The notes under the pieces were generated by a model. The model worked only from the letters and a program-made list of their open reading frames with translations. It was not told where the DNA came from and did no database searches. A program made the translations under genes and the position numbers. A stretch of 39,588 bases of DNA from Candidatus Alloruminococcus vanvlietii (GTDB taxonomy: Bacteria; Bacillota; Clostridia; Oscillospirales; Ruminococcaceae), in assembly GCA_904420505.1 (NCBI GenBank), contig CAJFVS010000045.1, forward strand, positions 1 to 39,588, in the 5' to 3' direction. Shown here piece by piece: positions 23,453-32,778 of this stretch; position 1 is the stretch's first letter, and each line of letters starts with the position of its first letter.

Positions 23453-24325
23453 TTGTTTGGTTATGTCAAGCCCTTCAAGCCGCAACTTCGCATTTGCGAA
23501 TTTGATGCATATCAATCCATCTACTGCGGGCTGTGCAGGCAAATCGGCAAAAGCTATGGGCGTTTGGCCCGTATGAGCTTGAGCTACGATTTTGTTTTTT
23601 TGGCCCTGTTGGGCATGGCGCTTAAACAAGCCCCTCCTACCATTTCCGACGGGCGTTGTATGCTAAAACCCACCAAAAAGCGCCCTTTTTGCCAAACGAA
23701 CGAGCAGATGCAGTTTGCCTGCGGCTGCGCGATGATTATGCTTTACTACAAAGCGCGCGACAATATTCAGGACAACCCGTTTTTCAAGCGCCTGCTGTAT
23801 TATCCGGCTTTGTGGGTAGCTGGCCGTGCGCGCAAAAAAGCCATGGTGCAATATCCCAAAGCGGAAGAAGCCATTCGCACGATGATGTTCGAGCAAAACG
23901 CGTTGGAAAACGCGCGCTGCACCAGTGTGGACCAAGCGTGCGAGCCTACGGCAAAAGCGCTGTCGGCTTTGTTTGCCCAGCTTGCAGAAGACCCCAAGCA
24001 GCAGCGTATTTTGGCGCAAATGGGGTATTTTGCCGGGCGGTATGTGTATTTGTGCGACGCTGTGAGCGACATCACAGAGGATATACAAAAGAAAAACTAC
24101 AACCCGTATGTTTTATCCCACAACCTGACCCAAACCGATGACCCAAAAGTGCTTATGTTAAAACAGCAAGCACAGGGGGATATCTTTTTAACCATTGCGC
24201 AAATCCAAAGCGCATATGAATTGCTGGATATCCACCATTTTGCTCCCATCTTAGAAAATATACTCTACCAAGGTTTAAAATATACGACCATGCAAATTAC
24301 AGCAAAGGAGACCAACCATGACTGA
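23453..24325 (+). CDS. DUF5685 family protein
   Basis: 290-aa protein of unknown function (PF18937-like, clostridial). The N-terminus MFGYVKPFKPQLRICEFDAYQSIYCGLCRQIG has the family's conserved Cys15 and Cys25-x2-Cys28; more cysteines follow (RCML, PFC, FACGC, RC, AC, LC). The middle is mostly helical. It has no signal peptide. The start is TTG at 23453, 8 bases after GGAGG; an earlier TTG at 23438 would place the RBS inside the gene. It overlaps the J-domain gene by 8 bases, so the two are translationally coupled. The Cys-x2-Cys and CGC patterns could bind a metal or Fe-S cluster; that is inference. Confidence 0.85.
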   Translation: MFGYVKPFKPQLRICEFDAYQSIYCGLCRQIGKSYGRLARMSLSYDFVFLALLGMALKQAPPTISDGRCMLKPTKKRPFCQTNEQMQFACGCAMIMLYYKARDNIQDNPFFKRLLYYPALWVAGRARKKAMVQYPKAEEAIRTMMFEQNALENARCTSVDQACEPTAKALSALFAQLAEDPKQQRILAQMGYFAGRYVYLCDAVSDITEDIQKKNYNPYVLSHNLTQTDDPKVLMLKQQAQGDIFLTIAQIQSAYELLDIHHFAPILENILYQGLKYTTMQITAKETNHD

Positions 24326-24935
24326 CCCATATAAAGTACTGGGGGTAAGCCCCAACGCAACCGATGAAGAGGTACGCGCGGCTTACCGCGAATTGGCCAA
24401 AAAATACCATCCGGATAATTATGCCAACAACCCTTTAAGCGATTTGGCAAATGAAAAGATGTCGGAAATCAACGAAGCGTATGATACCATCATGAACATG
24501 CGCCGCGGCAAATCCTCTTCCGGTTCTTCTTCCTATAGTGGCAGCGGCGGCGGGCGTTCCCAGTTTGCCGATATCCGCCGGCTTATCAACGCCAACCGCA
24601 TTGTGGAAGCCGAAGAGCTGTTAAACGGCGTGCCGGAAGGCTCGCGCAATGCCGAATGGTATTTTTTAAAAGGCAGCGTGTTTTACGCGCGCGGCTGGTT
24701 AAACGAAGCCACCAACTATTTTAGCCGTGCCGTATCGATGGACCCGCAAAATACAGAGTACCGCGCGGCATTAAACCAGATTTCCTACCAGCGCAACACC
24801 GGGTTTAACACGCAGGGCAATTACCAAACCATGAACAACAACGGCGGCTGCAGCGGATGCGACGTGTGTTCTTCGCTAATTTGCGCAGACTGCTGCTGCG
24901 AATGCATGGGCGGCGATTTGATTCGCTGCTGCTAA
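24318..24935 (+). CDS. J-domain protein with TPR-like middle and Cys-rich tail
   Basis: 205-aa cytosolic co-chaperone-like protein. Residues 4-62 are a J domain with HPD at 31-33, which should stimulate an Hsp70 ATPase (DnaK). A Gly/Ser linker (~67-82) leads to a TPR-like helical pair (AEWYFLKGSVFYARGWLNEA; YFSRAVSMDPQNTEY). The last ~30 residues carry ten Cys (CSGCDVC, LIC, ADCCCEC, RCC). It lacks the DnaJ zinc-finger and substrate domains, so it is not DnaJ itself. It starts within the end of the DUF5685 gene. The tail may hold a metal centre or anchor by modification; unknown. Confidence 0.85.
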   Translation: MTDPYKVLGVSPNATDEEVRAAYRELAKKYHPDNYANNPLSDLANEKMSEINEAYDTIMNMRRGKSSSGSSSYSGSGGGRSQFADIRRLINANRIVEAEELLNGVPEGSRNAEWYFLKGSVFYARGWLNEATNYFSRAVSMDPQNTEYRAALNQISYQRNTGFNTQGNYQTMNNNGGCSGCDVCSSLICADCCCECMGGDLIRCC

Positions 24936-24956
24936 AAGATTTGGAGGATGAGCCCA

Positions 24957-25496
24957 ATGAAACAAAGCGCCAAAATTGCCTTGGGCGGTTTAATTGCAGC
25001 CTTTAGCGTACTGTTAATGTTTATGACCGGCCTGTTCCCGTTTGCAACCTTTGCCCTGCCTGCAGCGGCGGGTATCCTGCTTGCCTGCCTGGTAATTGAA
25101 TGCGGCTATAAATGGGCGTTTACGGTATATGCGGCCGTTTCGCTTTTGGCCTTTTTTATGACCCCCGACCGGGAGGCCGCCATTCTGTTTGTGTTTTTCT
25201 TTGGCCACTATCCCATTGAAAAAGGCCTTATTGAACGCATTAAGCTAAAACCGGCTTGCTGGGCTATTAAAATGGCGGTATTCAACGTGTGCATTGTATC
25301 GGGGTATTTGGTGCTTAGCTATTTGTTCGGCTTAAATGAATTTATTGCAGAATTTGCCGAATACGGCCAGTATGGGCTGTTGATTTTCTGGGCGGTGGGC
25401 AATGTGGTGTTTGTTATTTACGATATTGCCATTACACAGCTTATTACCGCTTACTATTCTTCCCTGCGGCCCAAAATTTCCCGTTTGTTTAAATAA
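24957..25496 (+). CDS. Unrecognised polytopic membrane protein
   Basis: 179 aa with about five or six hydrophobic helices (about residues 5-25, 30-50, 52-68, 75-88, 101-124, 138-165). It somewhat resembles the S-component type of ECF vitamin transporters in size and helix layout, but no substrate motif is recognised. The ATG at 24957 is preferred over one at 24948 because GGAGG (24943-24947) abuts the earlier codon. It follows the J-domain gene by 21 bases, in the same operon, and ends at a weak hairpin. Confidence 0.78.
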   Translation: MKQSAKIALGGLIAAFSVLLMFMTGLFPFATFALPAAAGILLACLVIECGYKWAFTVYAAVSLLAFFMTPDREAAILFVFFFGHYPIEKGLIERIKLKPACWAIKMAVFNVCIVSGYLVLSYLFGLNEFIAEFAEYGQYGLLIFWAVGNVVFVIYDIAITQLITAYYSSLRPKISRLFK

Positions 25497-25501
25497 ATTA
25501 T

Positions 25502-25533
25502 ACATGTCCCAGGGGTGCTTGGGGCATGTTATT
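25502..25533 (+). terminator. Weak terminator or attenuator
   Basis: ACATGTCCC / GGGGCATGT (25502-25510 and 25521-25529) with one G-T pair, followed by TATTTC. It may reduce, not stop, transcription into the next gene. Confidence 0.5.
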
Positions 25534-25553
25534 TCATTTTAGGAGCTGTTTTC

Positions 25554-26624
25554 ATGAACCGCACACGCAAGGTTTTTCGCATAATCGTTTTGGTTATGGC
25601 CGCCATTATGGTGGCAACCTTTTTATTTGGGGCGCTGTATCCGCTTGTCGTCAGCGCTTCTTCCCCCGAAAACACAAGCGTTGCCAGCGTGCAAAGCTTT
25701 TTGCAAACCAGTGATAACGCCGCTTTGCAAACCCTGGCGCTTGTTTACATGGGGGCTTCCCCCAATGAGGAGACCATTGACGCGTTAAACCAAAGCATGA
25801 CCAATAAAATCGATTATGCCGATACCCTTACCTTAAGCCGGATGATTTTAAACGCAGCGGCGGCCGGGTATGATGTGCAAACGGTAAAGGATACGTCTTT
25901 GCCGCAGCAGCTTATGGACGCCAAAGCCCCCCAGCAGATGAGCACCTTGGAATTGATATTTGCTTTGCTTGCCTTAAACTGCCAGGATTTTGAAATAGAC
26001 AGTACGGCGGTTGCCTCTTACAAAGACACATTGCTTTCCCAGCAAAACGCCGACGGCAGCTTTTCCATTGCAGGGCAAAGCGAAGATACGGTATATCTAA
26101 CTTCTATGGCCATTTGCGCCCTTTCCCATTACATGGAAGACGCCGTTTTGCAAAGCATTTCCAATGCGTTTGGCTATTGCCAAAGCGTTTTAACAGCGCA
26201 GGGTGCGTTTTCTTCGGCAGAAACTTCGCAAAGCCGTTCCATTTCCGCTTTATTGCTGGCCAAAAAATGCCTGAACACAACCGTTTCGGCAGCCGAACAA
26301 ATCGATACTTCCCTTTTGCGCCAATCGCTGGAAAGTTTCCAGCTGGCCGACGGTTCGTTTTGTGCAAGCAAAGGCGGGCAAGGCGATATCGAATCCACCG
26401 AATACGCCGCTATGGCCATGTTCACCGCCTATGCCGCCGACTCCCCGTTTAACCTGCGCGGCATCGCCCCTACCAAAACGGTACAGCTTTTGTCCAATAA
26501 AGGGTCGCTTTTGTATTACGGCGCTTTGTTTATCGGGGTGATGGTGATTATTTACGTTTGCCTGGTTGTTGTGGGCAAAATCGGCAAATCCACACAAAAG
26601 CGCAAAGAGGGGCCGCAAAGCTGA
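25554..26624 (+). CDS. Membrane-tethered alpha-toroid (prenyltransferase/squalene-cyclase-like repeat) protein
   Basis: 356 aa. An N-terminal hydrophobic helix (9-34) and a C-terminal one (318-341) bracket an extracellular region. That region carries repeats of the alpha/alpha-toroid type: QQNADGSFS (163-171), TAQGAFSSAE (214-223) and FQLADGSFCAS (262-272), each followed by a helix rich in Ala/Leu, as in prenyltransferase and terpene-cyclase repeats. The catalytic DxDD acids are not visible, so a binding or scaffold role is likelier than cyclase activity. ATG at 25554 follows TAGGAG; a longer start upstream has no support. It lies downstream of the J-domain operon. Confidence 0.8.
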   Translation: MNRTRKVFRIIVLVMAAIMVATFLFGALYPLVVSASSPENTSVASVQSFLQTSDNAALQTLALVYMGASPNEETIDALNQSMTNKIDYADTLTLSRMILNAAAAGYDVQTVKDTSLPQQLMDAKAPQQMSTLELIFALLALNCQDFEIDSTAVASYKDTLLSQQNADGSFSIAGQSEDTVYLTSMAICALSHYMEDAVLQSISNAFGYCQSVLTAQGAFSSAETSQSRSISALLLAKKCLNTTVSAAEQIDTSLLRQSLESFQLADGSFCASKGGQGDIESTEYAAMAMFTAYAADSPFNLRGIAPTKTVQLLSNKGSLLYYGALFIGVMVIIYVCLVVVGKIGKSTQKRKEGPQS

Positions 26625-26662
26625 CCGCTTATACCAAACGATTTTAAAGAGGTGTGAAAAAG

Positions 26663-27346
26663 ATGACCAAAAAAGAAATTGCAACGCAGGCTATGGACAT
26701 TCTGGAGAAAAAATATCCCGATGCGATTTGCTCGCTGGATTACCGGAAAGATTACGAGCTGCTCATCTCCACCCGCCTTGCCGCCCAATGCACCGATGCG
26801 CGCGTTAATCTTGTAACACCGGTGCTGTTTGGCAAATACCCCACTTTGCAGGCTTTGGATGAAGCGCCGCTGGAGGATATTGAAGAGATCATCAAATCTT
26901 GCGGGCTGTATAAAACCAAAGCGCGCGATATCAAAGGCATTGCGCGCATGCTGCTGGAGGTTTACGGCGGCAAGCTTCCCGATACCATGGAAGAGCTTTT
27001 AAAACTGCCGGGCATAGGACGCAAAACCGCCAATTTGGTGCTGGGGGATGTTTTCCATAAACCCGCCATTGTGTGCGATACCCATTGCATCCGCATCACC
27101 AATCTGCTGGGGCTTTCCACCACCAAAGACCCTGCCAAGGTTGAAATCCAGCTGCGCAAGGTGCTTGACCCGCAAAGGTCCAACGATTTTTGCCACCGCC
27201 TGGTGCTGTTTGGCCGCGAAACCTGCAAGGCGCGCTCGCCCCAATGCGAAAACTGCGAGCTGAGCGTTTGCTGCACCCATTACATAAAAAACCACAAGGC
27301 AGACAACACCGGCAGCACGCAAAAACCTGCTTTGGCAAACGCATAA
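26663..27346 (+). CDS. nth: Endonuclease III (DNA glycosylase/AP lyase)
   Basis: 227-aa base-excision repair enzyme that removes oxidised pyrimidines and nicks the AP site. The helix-hairpin-helix is LPGIGRKTANLVLG (115-128) with catalytic Lys121, and Asp139 is in CDTHCIRITN. The [4Fe-4S] motif C-x6-C-x2-C-x5-C is complete (188, 195, 198, 204). The family consensus is VDTHV; here it reads CDTHC, with two extra cysteines beside the catalytic Asp. ATG at 26663 is chosen; GTG at 26654 is too near AAAGAGG. Ends at a strong bidirectional terminator. Confidence 0.95.
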   Translation: MTKKEIATQAMDILEKKYPDAICSLDYRKDYELLISTRLAAQCTDARVNLVTPVLFGKYPTLQALDEAPLEDIEEIIKSCGLYKTKARDIKGIARMLLEVYGGKLPDTMEELLKLPGIGRKTANLVLGDVFHKPAIVCDTHCIRITNLLGLSTTKDPAKVEIQLRKVLDPQRSNDFCHRLVLFGRETCKARSPQCENCELSVCCTHYIKNHKADNTGSTQKPALANA

Positions 27347-27352
27347 AAAACC

Positions 27353-27389
27353 AAAAGCTCTGTAACCCAAGCGGCTACAGAGCTTTTTT
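27353..27389. terminator. Bidirectional terminator after nth
   Basis: AAAAGCTCTGTA / TACAGAGCTTTT stem (27353-27364 and 27376-27387) with an 11-base loop. It has a T run on the plus strand and TTTTGGTTTTTT on the minus strand. Confidence 0.9.
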
Positions 27390-27620
27390 GCGCTGTGTTT
27401 TCGTTTTTCTTATTTACCCCGGTGTTGGCTGCATTCCTCCACGTTTGTGCCAAAAGGCCGGTTATCCAAAAGCCATCCCATACGTGGTATGCCTCCCCCG
27501 GCGGCTTTTGCCAAAAGGAAGATTGTGTATTCAAGGCCAAGGGGTATATTACGCACCCATTTTCAAAACACAGGATTGGATGGCTGCAAGCCCATTGGCA
27601 CGCAAAGGGGACGGCCGTCT
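27390..27620. other. 231-base intergenic stretch, no gene seen
   Basis: Between nth and the methyltransferase gene. Several overlapping short frames on the plus strand have no RBS and no family likeness. I see no hairpin other than the terminator at 27353-27389. Confidence 0.6.
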
Positions 27621-28583
27621 TCAATCGGCAATCGGCTTTTTGTGTGCAGCCTGCTTTTGGGATTGCATCCAGCCGGCCAAAGCCTGCATATGGGTGTTAT
27701 TGGTGCCGCAGCATCCCCCATACAGTTTTAAGGGGAACGCGTTATGCAATGCAACAAAATCTTCCAGCAGCTGCTCTGCCGTGCAGCTTTTGACGGTTTT
27801 GCTGTGATCCAAATCCTGCGGGTCAAACGTAGAAGCATTGGCAATAATGCCCCGGAAGCGGCGGCGCACCACCTCGGTTTGGTTAAACGGCGCCATAAGA
27901 GCCTTTAATAAATTGGCCGGGTGCACACAGTTGGTGATATAGGCGATGGGATGGCGGCTGGTGTTGGCGTCAATTTTGACAATGGCGTCGTGAATGGAAG
28001 TGCCGTCGAGCAGATGGCCGGATTTGGTCAGCATAAAGCTAATGATATACGGCAGGCCGGTTTCTTCCATTGCCTGCGCCATGCCAACGGCTTCGTCAAT
28101 TTGCGGCATAATGCCCGCCTGCAAATATTCCACCCCCAAATCTTTCAGCTTTTGCGCCTGCACACGATGGTACACCCGCGCCTGCTCGGTTGGCAAAAAC
28201 TCCTGGGCGCTGTAAGCATCGCCCCGGCAGCCCATAAGCCCGCCCAGATAAATGGGAATGCCCCAGCCCTGTTTAAGCTGCTGCAAAAACACAATATTAT
28301 CCTTTAAAACGTCCTTATCATGATAAGCAGAACGCGCAATCCGCTCATCGCTTGCGCGGCGGGTAGGCGAACAAATGCACATGGGCAGGCGGTGTTCGGC
28401 GGCAATGGCCATATACTGGCGGTAAGCGGTTTGAAGGCTTTCTTTGCCCTTTTGTGAATAAATAAAACAGGCCGAGGTGATGTTCTCGTCCACATGCACA
28501 TGGAATTCATGCTCAATGCGCTCTACAATGGCGCCTTCGGTTATCAAAAACGGTTCGGCTGCAAAGCACTGTGCAAATGTCAT
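27621..28583 (-). CDS. Homocysteine S-methyltransferase-family protein
   Basis: 320-aa TIM-barrel enzyme of the Pfam S-methyl_trans family, which moves a methyl group (from S-methylmethionine, betaine or methyl-cobalamin) to homocysteine. The three zinc-binding Cys are visible: one in YITNCVHP and two in GGCCGTN near the C-terminus. The N-terminal motif is ITEGAIVERIEHEF, where the usual enzyme reads DGAMGTEL, so this is a divergent branch. No folate or B12 domain is present. ATG at 28583 follows AAGGGAAGGA, with a near-consensus promoter. Monocistronic. The methyl donor is unknown. Confidence 0.85.
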   Translation of the reverse strand: MTFAQCFAAEPFLITEGAIVERIEHEFHVHVDENITSACFIYSQKGKESLQTAYRQYMAIAAEHRLPMCICSPTRRASDERIARSAYHDKDVLKDNIVFLQQLKQGWGIPIYLGGLMGCRGDAYSAQEFLPTEQARVYHRVQAQKLKDLGVEYLQAGIMPQIDEAVGMAQAMEETGLPYIISFMLTKSGHLLDGTSIHDAIVKIDANTSRHPIAYITNCVHPANLLKALMAPFNQTEVVRRRFRGIIANASTFDPQDLDHSKTVKSCTAEQLLEDFVALHNAFPLKLYGGCCGTNNTHMQALAGWMQSQKQAAHKKPIAD

Positions 28584-28611
28584 ACTATCCTTCCCTTCTT
28601 ATAGCAGTTTC

Positions 28612-28640
28612 ATTATAAAAAATCCCTTTGCAGATTGCAA
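28612..28640 (-). promoter_or_regulatory. Promoter of the methyltransferase gene
   Basis: Minus strand: TTGCAA (28640-28635), 17-base spacer, TATAAT (28617-28612). Confidence 0.85.
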
Positions 28641-28641
28641 C

Positions 28642-28679
28642 AAAAAAGCCATGGCGAACAAACTCGTCATGGCTTTTTT
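28642..28679. terminator. clpC operon terminator
   Basis: 12-bp stem AAAAAAGCCATG / CATGGCTTTTTT (28642-28653 and 28668-28679). It lies 16 bases after the clpC stop and abuts the -35 box of the next gene. Symmetric, so it works on both strands. Confidence 0.9.
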
Positions 28680-28695
28680 ATGGGAAAACAAAGAT

Positions 28696-31176
28696 TTAAT
28701 TGGAAGAAGTCGTGCTGTTGGACGCGGTTTTGTCGAAGTGATAAACCTCATCGCGCCAGTCGCATACAATCTGGTCGCCGGCTTTTACATTGCCTTCCAG
28801 CATCTCCTGCGAGAGGCGGTTTTCAATTTCTGCCGCAATGGCGCGGCGCAAAGGACGCGCACCGTAAATTTCATCAAACCCGGCTTTGGCGATGTGTTCC
28901 ACCGCCGCATCGGTAAAGGTAAGTGTAATGTCCATTTCCTTTACACGGTCGGACAAGGTCTGCAGCATATTTTTGGCAATCTTCTGGATGTCCTCGCTGG
29001 TGAGCTTGTTGAACACGATGATGTCGTCTACACGGTTTAAGAATTCCGGGCGGAACGCTTTTTTCAGCTCTGCCAGAACCGCTTCATTTACCGCAGCGTC
29101 ATCTTTTTGCTTCTGCTCGGCAGAGGCAAACCCGAGGTTTTTCTGTTTTTCGGTTAACAAGCGCGCGCCGATGTTGGAAGTCATGATGATAACCGCATTT
29201 TTAAAGCTTACGCGCCGCCCCTGCGAATCGGTCAAAATGCCGTCGTCCAAAATTTGCAGCAGCATGTTGAACACATCCGGGTGGGCCTTTTCAATTTCAT
29301 CGAACAGCACCACCGAATAGGGTTTGCGGCGGATGCGCTCGGTCAGCTGGCCGCCTTCGTCATAGCCGACATATCCGGGAGGCGAACCCACCAGGCGGGA
29401 CACTGAATGTTTCTCCATGTATTCGGACATATCAAAGCGGATCATCGCATCGTCATCGCCGAACAGGCATTGGGCCAGCGCTTTGCAAAGCTCGGTTTTG
29501 CCCACGCCCGTAGGCCCTAAGAAGATAAACGAGCCAATGGGGCGTTTGGGGTCTTTTAAGCCAACACGCCCGCGGCGGATGGCCTGTGCAACCGCCGTAA
29601 CCGCGGCATCCTGGCCGATGATGCGTTTGTGCAGCTCTTCTTCCAGCTTGAGCAAACGTTCGGATTCTTCTTCGGTAAGCTGGTTTGCAGGGATACCGGT
29701 CATGCTGGAGATGATATAGGCGATGTCTTCCGCCGTTACCACCTGGCGCTCGCGAGAGTTTTTATCCTGCCATTGGGATTTTTGCTCTTCCAGCTGCTGT
29801 TTAAGCTCTTTTTCCTGGTCGCGCAGGGAAGCTGCACGCTCAAAATCCTGCTCGTTGATGGCGGCGGCTTTTTCGTCGCCCAATTCTTTCAGCTTATTTT
29901 CCAGCTCCTTCATATCCGGCGGAGCTGTAAAGCTTCTAAGCCTTACACGAGAAGACGCCTCATCGATCAAGTCAATCGCCTTATCCGGCAGATACCGGTC
30001 GTTGATATAGCGGGCCGAAAGTTTTACCGCTGCCAAAATGGCTTCATCGGTGATTTTCACCCCATGGTGCGCTTCATATTTGTCGCGCAGGCCCTGCAAA
30101 ATTTTTACAGCGTCCTCCTGGGTGGGTTCGTCTACCATAACGGTGGCAAAACGGCGTTCCAAGGCGGCGTCTTTTTCAATGTATTTGCGGTATTCGTTTA
30201 AGGTTGTAGCGCCAATGATTTGAATTTCCCCGCGGGCAAGCTGCGGCTTTAAGATATTGGCCGCGTCCACAGCGCCCTCGGCGGCGCCGGCGCCTACAAT
30301 GGTATGGATTTCATCGATAAACAAGATGACATTGCCGGCTTTCAGCACTTCATCCAGCGCGGTTTTGATTCTTTCTTCAAAATCGCCGCGGTATTTGGTT
30401 CCGGCCACCATACCCGAAAGGTCCAAAGAAACCACGCGTTTGTTACGCAAAATCTCCGGCACTTTGTTTTCTACAATTTTTTGTGCCAGCCCTTCGGCAA
30501 TGGCGGTTTTGCCCACACCGGGCTCGCCGATTAAGCAGGGGTTGTTTTTGGTGCGGCGGGACAAAATTTGAATAACCCGCTCGATTTCCTTGTCGCGCCC
30601 AATCACCGGGTCAAGCCCCTGGTCGCGTGCAATGGCGGTTAAATCCTTGCTGAACTGGTCCAATGTTTTGGTATTGGAATTGCCTTTGGCGCCGTTTGCC
30701 TTATTGGCAGCCCCTTGCCAGCCGGAGGAAACATCCTCGCCGCTTAAAGCACGCTGGCATTCCATATACAATTCGCGGGTGCTTATGCCCATCTCCTGCA
30801 GGAATTTGACTGCATAGCTGTCTTCTTCCTTTAAAATGGCCATAAGCAAATGCTCGGTGCCAACATACCCCTGCCCCATCCGGCGGGATTCGTAAATCGC
30901 CGTTTCCAAAATCCGTTTGCTGCGGGGGGTAAAATCGTTGGCGGAAAGTTCTGTTGGCAAGCCTTTGCCCACCACTTCCACTAAACGTTGTTCAATGTCT
31001 TCATCGGTTACGTTTTTGTTGTTTAATAGCCCGCAGGCTACGCTTTTGCCTTCTTTTAAAAGGCCCAGCAGCAAATGCTCGCTGCCAATGTATGTGTGGC
31101 CCATTTCCTGGGCGCATGCAATTGCTAAGTTAATCGAATCGTTTGCTTTTTGGGTAAATCCTTCAAAACGATACAT
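28696..31176 (-). CDS. clpC: ClpC AAA+ unfoldase
   Basis: 826-aa Hsp100 ATPase that unfolds proteins for ClpP. Two Clp_N repeats occupy ~1-145 ([29 protein letters not shown]). AAA-1 has Walker A GEPGVGKT (217-224), and a coiled-coil/UVR-like middle domain sits near 420-470 ([19 protein letters not shown]), the site where McsB or MecA bind. AAA-2 has GPTGVGKT near 555, and NLGFAS contains the hydrophobic loop that docks ClpP. ATG at 31176 follows AGGAGGTG. Last gene of the ctsR operon. Confidence 0.97.
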   Translation of the reverse strand: MYRFEGFTQKANDSINLAIACAQEMGHTYIGSEHLLLGLLKEGKSVACGLLNNKNVTDEDIEQRLVEVVGKGLPTELSANDFTPRSKRILETAIYESRRMGQGYVGTEHLLMAILKEEDSYAVKFLQEMGISTRELYMECQRALSGEDVSSGWQGAANKANGAKGNSNTKTLDQFSKDLTAIARDQGLDPVIGRDKEIERVIQILSRRTKNNPCLIGEPGVGKTAIAEGLAQKIVENKVPEILRNKRVVSLDLSGMVAGTKYRGDFEERIKTALDEVLKAGNVILFIDEIHTIVGAGAAEGAVDAANILKPQLARGEIQIIGATTLNEYRKYIEKDAALERRFATVMVDEPTQEDAVKILQGLRDKYEAHHGVKITDEAILAAVKLSARYINDRYLPDKAIDLIDEASSRVRLRSFTAPPDMKELENKLKELGDEKAAAINEQDFERAASLRDQEKELKQQLEEQKSQWQDKNSRERQVVTAEDIAYIISSMTGIPANQLTEEESERLLKLEEELHKRIIGQDAAVTAVAQAIRRGRVGLKDPKRPIGSFIFLGPTGVGKTELCKALAQCLFGDDDAMIRFDMSEYMEKHSVSRLVGSPPGYVGYDEGGQLTERIRRKPYSVVLFDEIEKAHPDVFNMLLQILDDGILTDSQGRRVSFKNAVIIMTSNIGARLLTEKQKNLGFASAEQKQKDDAAVNEAVLAELKKAFRPEFLNRVDDIIVFNKLTSEDIQKIAKNMLQTLSDRVKEMDITLTFTDAAVEHIAKAGFDEIYGARPLRRAIAAEIENRLSQEMLEGNVKAGDQIVCDWRDEVYHFDKTASNSTTSSN

Positions 31177-31232
31177 ATTCCTACACCTCCTGTGTGTCTG
31201 TCAATCCATGTTTGGTTTTCCATTTTATAAAA

Positions 31233-32255
31233 TTATGCAAATGCTTTGCGAACCGCTTGTGCCCGTATACGGTCACGCTCTTCGCTTTTTACCTCGTGGT
31301 CGGCCATGCTGGAAATCGACGCCGCCCCTTGGTTGATAATCAAGCTGTTAAGCGTGCCAATTTGTATATTGGGAACAATTGCGTTGGATACGCCTAAACG
31401 CACCAAAGAAAGCAGGTTCATCAATTCATCGTAGCTTAAAAGCCGCGCGTATTTTAATATGCCCAGCGCACGGTAAATTTGGTCTTCCATCGCCTCATTG
31501 ACATACCCTGCGCGCAGCTGGCGCTCCTGGTCGATCACCTGCATCACAATGCCTTTTAGGTTTTCGCAGGCGGTTTTTTCATCCAATCCCAGGGTCACTT
31601 GGTTGGATATTTGGTACAACGCGCCTTTGGCGTCGCTTCCTTCGCCGTAGGTGCCGCGGATGGTAAGCCCCAGCTTGGACAAGGTGTTGATGAGCCTGCC
31701 CATATTGTGGCTTTGCTCCAACGCGGGCAGGTGCAGCATGACCGAAGCGCGCAGCCCTGTGCCCAAATTGGTTGGGCAGGAGGTTAAATACCCCAGCTTC
31801 TCATCAAACGCATAGGTAAGCCAGGAATCAAACAAATCGTCAAAACGGTTTGCCATATCCAAAGCTTCGTGCAGCTGCAAGCCCGCACACAGCACCTGAA
31901 TACGCAGATGGTCTTCTTCGTTAACCATAATGCTAATGGATTCGTCTTCGCTTAAGAACAGGCCTTTGCCTTCGCGCTGGGTGGTAAAATCCGGGCTAAT
32001 CACATGGCGTTCGGCCAATGATACCGCCTGCGCCTGGGTAAGGGCTGCCATATCGATATAGTGTATTGGGTTATCGGAAGAAAAATTTGCCGATTCCAAA
32101 GTCTGCTTTACTTTTTGTATCAATTCCTGCTTTTGCTCTAAGCTCATGCGGCTTACAAAGGGATAATCGGCTACATTGCGGGCCAGCCGCACGCGGGTGC
32201 TTACCACGATATCGCCCAGTTCGTTGGGTTGTTCATACCATTTGCTGTTACGCAT
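31233..32255 (-). CDS. mcsB: McsB protein-arginine kinase
   Basis: 340-aa kinase related to creatine/arginine kinases; it phosphorylates arginine residues and so marks proteins for ClpC-ClpP. Visible motifs: VVSTRVRLARNV near residue 20 (nucleotide/phosphate contacts) and the conserved LTSCPTNLGTGLRAS near 180-195, with the active-site Cys in CPTN. ATG at 32255 overlaps the mcsA stop by 8 bases; AGGG precedes it. McsA, encoded just upstream, is its activator. Operon order ctsR-mcsA-mcsB-clpC matches Bacillus. Confidence 0.96.
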   Translation of the reverse strand: MRNSKWYEQPNELGDIVVSTRVRLARNVADYPFVSRMSLEQKQELIQKVKQTLESANFSSDNPIHYIDMAALTQAQAVSLAERHVISPDFTTQREGKGLFLSEDESISIMVNEEDHLRIQVLCAGLQLHEALDMANRFDDLFDSWLTYAFDEKLGYLTSCPTNLGTGLRASVMLHLPALEQSHNMGRLINTLSKLGLTIRGTYGEGSDAKGALYQISNQVTLGLDEKTACENLKGIVMQVIDQERQLRAGYVNEAMEDQIYRALGILKYARLLSYDELMNLLSLVRLGVSNAIVPNIQIGTLNSLIINQGAASISSMADHEVKSEERDRIRAQAVRKAFA

Positions 32256-32763
32256 GTTGTTCGCCCTCGCTTTCCATTGCGCGGATTTGGTCGCGCAGTT
32301 TTGCGGCTTCTTCAAAGTTTTGCTGTGCAATCATCTGGTTGAGTTCTTCTTTCAGCCGCTTGATCTCATTTTGTTTTTTCACCATTTCCCCGGCCGAGGA
32401 CGGTACCTTGCCGGTGTGCTGGGTGTTGCCATGGATGCGCTTTAAGGAAGGGGCCAGCAGGCTTTTAAAGGTTTGGTAGCATTTTGCGCAGCCTACTTTG
32501 CCGCTTTGGGCGATGTCCTCAAAGGTCATGCCGCAGCCTTCGCAGCGTTCGCGTTCACTGCCAGACTTTAAGAAACCTTTGAACTCATCTTTCAAAAAGC
32601 TGTCCAGTATATGGTCAAACCCCAAAGGGTGGGTGTTAAACAGGTCGTGATAACCTGCTTCTTTGGCGCAGGAAGAACACAGATGCATTTCTTTCAGTAC
32701 GCCGTTTACATTTTCGCGGATTAAGGTATTTGCCGTATTTTTTTTGCATCTTTCACATAACAT
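32248..32763 (-). CDS. mcsA: McsA, zinc-finger activator of McsB
   Basis: 171 aa. Two CxxC zinc sites: Cys3/Cys6 with Cys29/Cys32, and ERCEGC with VGCAKC further on. A UVR motif at the C-terminus (LNQMIAQQNFEEAAKLRDQIRAM) is the kind that contacts ClpC. It activates McsB arginine kinase and tunes CtsR release in stress. ATG at 32763 follows AAAGGAGG. It lies 15 bases after ctsR and overlaps mcsB. Confidence 0.95.
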   Translation of the reverse strand: MLCERCKKNTANTLIRENVNGVLKEMHLCSSCAKEAGYHDLFNTHPLGFDHILDSFLKDEFKGFLKSGSERERCEGCGMTFEDIAQSGKVGCAKCYQTFKSLLAPSLKRIHGNTQHTGKVPSSAGEMVKKQNEIKRLKEELNQMIAQQNFEEAAKLRDQIRAMESEGEQHA

Positions 32764-32778
32764 CTTCGTTTTCCTCCT

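Noticed and set aside
27395-27793. Plus-strand frame after nth
   Set aside because: Runs into the methyltransferase gene on the other strand, lacks an RBS and starts after the nth terminator.
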